From positions 371,789 through 435,788 of the forward strand of contig QNGE01000106.1 in the NCBI GenBank assembly GCA_008508345.1: DNA of 64,000 bases. Direction: 5' to 3'. Position numbers and translations under genes: made by a program. Under the pieces are notes generated by a model. The model had not been told where the DNA came from, did not search any database, and was given only the letters and a program-made list of their open reading frames with translations. Below, in pieces: positions 57,701 to 64,000 of this stretch. Position 1 is the first letter of the stretch; each line of letters opens with the position of its first letter. The stretch comes from Paragonimus westermani (Eukaryota; Platyhelminthes; Trematoda; Plagiorchiida; Troglotrematidae).

Positions 57701-59799
57701 ACTGGGAAACCATCAGTGTGATGAAAGAACGAGACAGAACATTTTCAAATATCGCATAACAATAAATAAATAATTTTCAAAAGACGGCAGTTTCTAAAGC
57801 ATGGAAAACAGGCACTTTGCTTGAATTAAATGATGTGCGACTGGTAACAAGATTCTTAAAATTACTGGTAAGACCATATCGCGGAGCAAGTTCCCTGCTC
57901 GTCGGTCAGTAGATCAAGGTTTCCCAAGCTCCATAGTAGTGCACTTCAGCTGTTATAACGAGGAATATCGATGAGTTTTCGAATGAACGAGGCTCACTGG
58001 TTTGTTCACTGTACACAGGTGGACTTCAGCGTAACAAGTGAAGGGGTCAGGGAAATGGACGTGAGAGAGCGCTTAGCACAACCGTACGACAGCTACCCGG
58101 AAGGTAGAACGCCAAATGGATCTTCAGCCGACCCTCAGAATTCAAACAAGCGTCTGACCGGTTGAGCGGCGCTTCCAACGACAATAGTTCATACATTGTT
58201 ATCGTAGGGAAGATGACACGGATTGACTATATAGCCACGAGTACAGCTACTGCACACACACCGCCGCACTAAATTTTTTGTTAAAGGTTCATAGTAAATT
58301 TACATCCGCACAGTAATGTGGACAGGTGCGGTGGTACAATTGAGAAAAACCTCACAGAGCAAGGAGTTTATGATTTCGAGGACGCCGAATGTGATCTCAC
58401 CATCTCTAATTAGGTAACTTACGTTTTCAACATTGACTATGTCATAGTATCTGTTATCGTTTTGTTGCTAACTTAAGCAGGAGTATGCACACTTATCCTA
58501 AAGATTGGCGATACTGACAGGCACTCAGGACGCTTGAAATTTCACCTCAGATTCCAACCTGTGTGTTCGTTCAGTCACATTGCCGTTTCGTTATTTCATG
58601 CACTCGCTCGCACGTAAAATTCATGTAATGGCGCTACATTCCCTTTGTACTTATTGAGTTATCCTCAGCCGATCCTCCCGGTTTGTATGACCCCACACCG
58701 GAGAGAACAGCCTAGCGAGGAAGATGGTTCTTCAGCTACGGAACAATAAAGTGGCTACTTTGACACCCCGAATGACTTTGTTTTACCCCTGCTTTCAAGC
58801 TGTGACCACTCAGCAAACTGTCGGATTCAAGCAGAACACCGAACTATATGGGTAAAAGGATGATATGAAAATCAAAAAGGCAAGAAGGTGGTCATCACTT
58901 TGGATGATGGCTAAACTGTTATCAGCAGATATCCGAAGCTTACGACTTGAATTTATGAGGTTAGGTTTGAAGACCGAATCAGCCTCCTCGATGAGCGGTT
59001 ACACTCACGCAAAAAGCCTGCTGTTCCTCCGAATGGAATTCGACTAATTAACAGGTCGATGTTTGACGGGCGGACGGATAAAGCTTTTGAATATTATCTC
59101 AAAGTAGTGAGGGTCAAACTGTCATGGGGGCCTTTTGAGCAGCACCGAGTCAGTATTAGCATCCTTCGCATTTGCTAAAGTGTTGGGTGCGCTCTACAGA
59201 GTATGAGAGACCAACGTGTCGAGATCGTTTTTAATCAGGACTATCTGAAGAGATGTCGCAGTTATGATGGTCGGTATTTACCGCGCAACGGACCTGTAAG
59301 AATTTCTCTTTCCCACTAGTAAGGGATTGATGAGATGGTTTAATATTATTTAAGTACGCTGACATGTCATCCCCTACAAACAGGCTGGAAGGGGATGTCG
59401 ATATCGGAGACAAATTTATAACATTGTAGTGAGATCACCTTCGACGTCCCCAAAATTCTGAACTCCCCGAGACGTGAGATTTGCCTTGCCAGTACCACCG
59501 CGCCTGTTCACATTACCTTATATATGTAAACTTACTACAAACCACTAGCATCAAAATTAGTGGGCCGGCATAAGTATCGCAGTTAGGCTCTCAGCTGTGT
59601 AATGATTTCGCACTATCTCTACTCCTGTAGGTTACATTCACTAGTATAACAATGTTGAGTTATTACCGTTAGGAACGCCGCTTAACCAGTCTAACGCTTG
59701 TCTGAATTCTGAAGGTCGACTGCAATTTTCCGTCGACGCACTCTTCCACTCTGGTGTCTGATGTGCAGTTGTGCTCGAGGTGCTCTCACGTCCAGCTCC
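54721..59799. other. Unassigned sequence
   Basis: No supportable gene. Open frames at 56334-56646 and 57971-58165 (plus) have no recognised domain. The stretch may hold more of the degraded LINE just after 54720, but similarity fades. Confidence 0.4.
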
Positions 59800-60099
59800 C
59801 TAGCACCCCTTAATTGTTACGTTGAAGTCTGTTGTGAACGATGGTTGAATCAATAAATAAAGTTTGTTTGCAGATTCGTCGTTTTCTCCCTGCGACTTCC
59901 GATTCACGGTAGCATAAGGTTGGGGAAAGTCTGGGTGTACGAATTCAGGATCTAAAAATAAACATTCAGGGTAATTCGTCTCCAAGACTAGAAGACTTAT
60001 TGTCACACTAACGGCCCACCAACCGGCACATTTGAAGTTCCGCTCATGATAGGTTCCGATGTACATTGAAGTCGATTTTCCTGCGCAGCTTACGAGAAA
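59800..60099 (-). CDS. Candidate terminal exon, function unknown
   Basis: Acceptor TGCTTTCAG is followed by 99 codons in phase 0 and TAG at 59800-59802. The peptide has a hydrophobic stretch (WWAVSVTISLLVL), five cysteines and an acidic-polar second half ending FNVTIKGC. It could be an extracellular or membrane-linked domain, but no family is recognised and its length is close to what chance allows. No partner exon was found. Confidence 0.3.
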   Translation of the reverse strand, partial: FLVSCAGKSTSMYIGTYHERNFKCAGWWAVSVTISLLVLETNYPECLFLDPEFVHPDFPQPYATVNRKSQGENDESANKLYLLIQPSFTTDFNVTIKGC

Positions 60100-63000
60100 C
60101 TGAAAGCATTTACATAATGTCGGATATTTTTTCAAGCACCAGTTGCGCCAGTCAGCGCACATTTGTGCGCAGTTGATCTGGTCTGTTAGCCAGTTCTGTA
60201 AGAATGGACGGAATATCAGGTATAATATCTGTATAACCAGAGGTCACGCCATAGTTCCTGATCCTGTTCGCCTGGGAGCTAGGAGAGGTCTCCAGGTAAT
60301 TCTGAGATGGCCCTCTCTATTTCTACATTTGTAGAGCAACAAAGTTCGCCGTTAAACTATGATAATGGATGCGTTTTTTTAGAGTTCACGGGCAGTTTCA
60401 ACCGTGTACAAAATTGGATGGTTCCCATATGAAGCTTTTCATGTCGGTACACCCGCCAGACATTTTGGACGCATGAGGTTGCTCCGTTGGTTTCGCCACC
60501 ACATGGAGGGTTATCTTCACAAACGATACCAGTGGAACTACGATTGGACCACCGCTATGCAGTTCGGGCACATATAACAAAAGCGCACTTTCCCAGAGAA
60601 TTTTCCTTACTTCAGTGATTCACTGACAGTTATACAAACAGGGGGCCCATCGAGTGATACAGTCACTTCTGGGGGACTCATGCATTTTCTTTCTTATAGG
60701 ACACAGCGCAGCGAGCAAACTTTTTATAAAATCCTTGGAGACTGTCACGGTTAAAAAAAGGTGCAAATATAACGTTAACATGCGAAGCTTGGTGCTGGCC
60801 AAAATCAACAATATCTCACCCTAATTTTTGTGTGGACGCTGAGCGTCAACTACATGAGTATCGATCAGTTGTGTCAGCTAAAGCCCAACGTGACCGGATC
60901 GATTAAGCTGAGTTTTCCTGTAGCAGCCTAATTTGAATAACAGTAATTTATACAGTTCATCTGCCACATTTGTGTACAAGACGTGAGGCCGAAACCCTCC
61001 GCTTAAATAGCATTCGAACATAAACCAAAGTCCGAAAGTCCAACCATGGTTGGAAGATTTTTGAATAATAATAGGGACCTAGCACGTCCAGGTTAATGGG
61101 AATCTCCCAGACCAGTATTTCGCGAAGTCTATAACTGCCGACGAACGAACCTCAGTTTGGAAGCCGGAGACAAGTTTTGATCTAGTGTCCAAGTTTGCGT
61201 GTTTCCTCGAACCACTTTGCAGTCCTGAGGTAATCTTGGCACTCCTGTAGCTTGACTCCATTTGCACGGAAAAAGTGAGCAGCCAATCTTACCTCCTGCT
61301 GCGATAAGCAGCCCTTCAAAGAAGGTCAAAACTTTTACTAAACACAACATTCGAAGGTATTTTTTGTTTCAGACGTCTCATAGAGCTTGACTGTTAACTG
61401 GGGTTCTTACAGGTTGGTGATGACAATTATATATTCCGGCAGAAGGCCAGAAATTCGCGACTACACCTCACGCATGCACCAGCTAGTCGTTCATCAACCA
61501 GTTGACCAGTGCAGCCGGAAAATAGCTTCCCTCAGATCTAGGGTCCGAAGCACACCGTTCAAGAGGTAAGAACAACTAAAAGCTTATTGCTCATGATACT
61601 CATTTTTAGGCTGATGTTTGTAATGTGTAGGTGATGTCAGTTGTACACTCGACAGAAATTCGTTGACCATTGTCCCCACTGTAATTTATTCCTTTCTCTC
61701 CGATCATTCTCCGTTATGGGTCTGATATCGTCTTGGCAACAACTATAAGCTTTCCGTTCAAAGACTCGGTTGTTTGTCCGATGAACGTGAAGTTCGACAG
61801 ATTACTAAGGTCCTCACTCGACGAAACTTGCCCTGGTGCGGTTATTCCGGTCATAATTTTGTGCAAATTAGCTGACATAAAAACTACCCGGCCTGCTTTT
61901 GGTGGCGGTAGCCCTTGTAATCTGCTAAACCCCTCTGGACAACCTACTCTTCTTGCCTAAAATACGAAGTCATTTTGACTAGTTTATTTTGTAACGGGTT
62001 GTCAGCACTCGCTTATCGTCTTTTTTCCGGAACTTTGTCTGACTCACGGGGAAACCTGATACTTTCTTTCCCATTTTATATACCTCCATCGAACCTCTCC
62101 TTTGACGTCAGAGCCGCAGCAATAACAAATCTGATTCTCTCCGTCTGATCAGTTGGTTTATAAACTTCAGTCATTTCACACCACTCGTTGTCATGCGCTC
62201 AGCCTTGCCCAGGAGTTAAATGCCGTTTACATAAACGATTTCGACGGACGCACACATTTGTACAGGTGCCACTACAGAATTGTAGCACGCCTGCCTGCGC
62301 GCCACTTTGCTACCAGAAACTGAGACTCTCGGCGGAAAAAGGCGCGAGTAGTGCTTACAATAGTTGAACAGGATAGGCTGAAATTTAGAACAAACAGCTA
62401 ACCGACACTCAGTGCGTTTGCACCTTCGACTTGTACATTTCTCTGTTATTTACTTGGATTGTCTTATCGACTCCTGCTGCAGTGGATGGTGAATAATTCT
62501 TTTCAGGATTCAAAAGAGGATTCTAACTTTTTAATCATTTTACTCTTTTGACAAGATGTTACTGACACTTGTGATATTATATGCAATCAGGTGGTCCCTC
62601 TGGATCAGTAACATCAGTAATTGAGGGACGGTCTGATTTCAACTCTACCGACGAATCATTTACGTAGAATCGGAAGAACAGCCCATTCATTACTGTACCC
62701 TTCCGGGTCCCACTGAATGAGAGCCGAACAATGAATATACAGAGCAGACCCGCAACTTTTGTGAAGCATTCTACGTTTCGTAATTTTCATCATTTTTACA
62801 CCTTCTGACTTTTCCAGTTTCACATGCACATTCCGTATTCGAACCACATAAATCGATAACCCTTTTTCCTGGAGGTCGCGAACATTGCGTTCTCTCTCCG
62901 CTCCGTGTCACATGCGTGCCGATTTCGGGAGGGTGAGGGATCAACGGAACCGGTCACCCATTTCAACATATGTCGAGATTCATCCGTCACCATGATTACT

Positions 63001-64000
63001 TCCACTGCAGACGCAATACCTCCTTGAAGTAACACGACGTATCTTATCCACAAAATATCTTCAGTGAGTAATTTAACTTTGAACAAAGGCAAATACACTA
63101 ACTACCGTGAATACGTTACTTTTGCTCTCATCACCTTTCAACTCTTGGTTTGCACGTAAGTCTCATGTAATGCTTGGATCCACCATATATCCATATTCGC
63201 GTTTGTCGCCTACCTGAACAACGCACCAAAAACATCACGGCAGTATTGGTGTGAGTGACCATAAGCAATCTCAGTTCGGGAGGGAAGCAACGATTAAAGT
63301 GAAAGACAAAAGTTTCTACGAATGATTGTTACTGGATCGCCGGCATACTGCAGTTTCACTAGTCCCTCCGCTTTGCGTTCTATCACTTTGATTCCAGTAG
63401 CTCAGTTAAGTGAATCCCATGGGCGTTCAAAAACTAACCTCAACTAACAACACTCACAACCGTCTCCTGCTTAATCAAAGACTGTCGATCAGCTGCAGCC
63501 TCCTTTGGAGTAGCTTGTGCATGGTCCGTGACTGACTGAGCAGTTTGCATTCAGAAAACGGCTCCAGTCCACGTGCACTGAAGCATTTCCCCACCTGATC
63601 TCAAACCTTCGTATGTATACCGCGCACTGACAGCTTGACCACAAAAAGAGACCACCGGACGAATTGGAAGACATGTTCAGAGTTGAATAAATAAATTAAT
63701 AATATATATTTCTCATCGCGTATGTGAGAAGCACGCTTGGCTATGCGCGATCACTGCAGATGGTTACAAACCATACAAAAACGAATAATTAAACAGTAGC
63801 ACAAACGTGAAGTCTGTTGCAAGATAAACTTAGACAAAAATAAAACGACTGTAGTTTATGAAACTTCGACGCACGCAACAGAGAAGAGGATAGTTTGCTC
63901 ACTTTACAGATGCAGTCTCAAAAAATGGGATGTTACACTAATTCACCGTTTACAAGGTTGTGAGTTGGGCGATTTTTCAAATATCTCAAGGTCACTTCGG
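60100..64000. other. Unassigned sequence to window end
   Basis: No supportable gene. Overlapping minus-strand frames at 62656-63098 and a frame at 63489-63674 are open for 60-90 codons without splice evidence or domains that I recognise. Confidence 0.35.

Noticed and set aside
59215..59275. Similarity to part of the gypsy LTR (TTTTTAATCAG and GAGATG blocks)
   Set aside because: Only short scattered matches and neighbouring LTR blocks are absent, so a solo LTR is not supported.
62656..63098. Overlapping minus-strand frames with Cys-rich stretches
   Set aside because: Three frames are partly open, none has clear splice borders or a recognised domain.

Overview
This is a eukaryotic, intron-rich, gene-poor window dominated by decayed mobile DNA. 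I infer a flatworm, probably a trematode or cestode. The main clue is a Ty3/gypsy element with the unusual C-H-C-C gag knuckle and a tRNA-Trp-like primer site, both known from the CsRn1 group first described in a liver fluke. The other clues are long repeat-filled introns and AT-rich spacers. No marker gene proves the species. There is no operon, CRISPR array or recognisable tRNA/rRNA gene, and 33222-34056 is an assembly gap.

Layout. 1-8 kb: a lone gag fragment (about 915-1394, minus) and a complete but broken CsRn1-like gypsy element (2728-7842, minus) with two LTRs, primer site, polypurine tract, gag, protease, RT, RNase H and integrase. 8-13.8 kb: nothing recognisable. 13.8-41.1 kb: the only host gene I can assemble, the C-terminal part of a WD40-repeat protein on the minus strand. 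It has six exons with matching splice sites and reading phases: 40816-41068, 24353-24511, 22946-23051, 19920-20084, 19359-19451 and 13830-13973. Its introns carry a family of short elements with shared terminal sequence. Some contain a tRNA-like Pol III promoter and one is a near-perfect foldback. The 16-kb intron holds a broken MULE-type transposase with zinc-binding N-terminus, SWIM finger and C-terminal PHD finger (29020-31522, plus), then about 490 bp of TA-rich sequence, the gap and more of the short repeats. 41-64 kb: mostly unassigned sequence with a decayed non-LTR reverse transcriptase fragment (53916-54720, plus) and a few exon-like open frames on the minus strand.

The genes do not form a pathway. 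The window shows a host gene whose introns have been expanded by class I and class II elements, all of which look inactive here. The most notable signal is the short repeat family at 20.2-22.5 kb and 34.0-35.8 kb, which combines DNA-transposon-like inverted ends with a SINE-like tRNA promoter.
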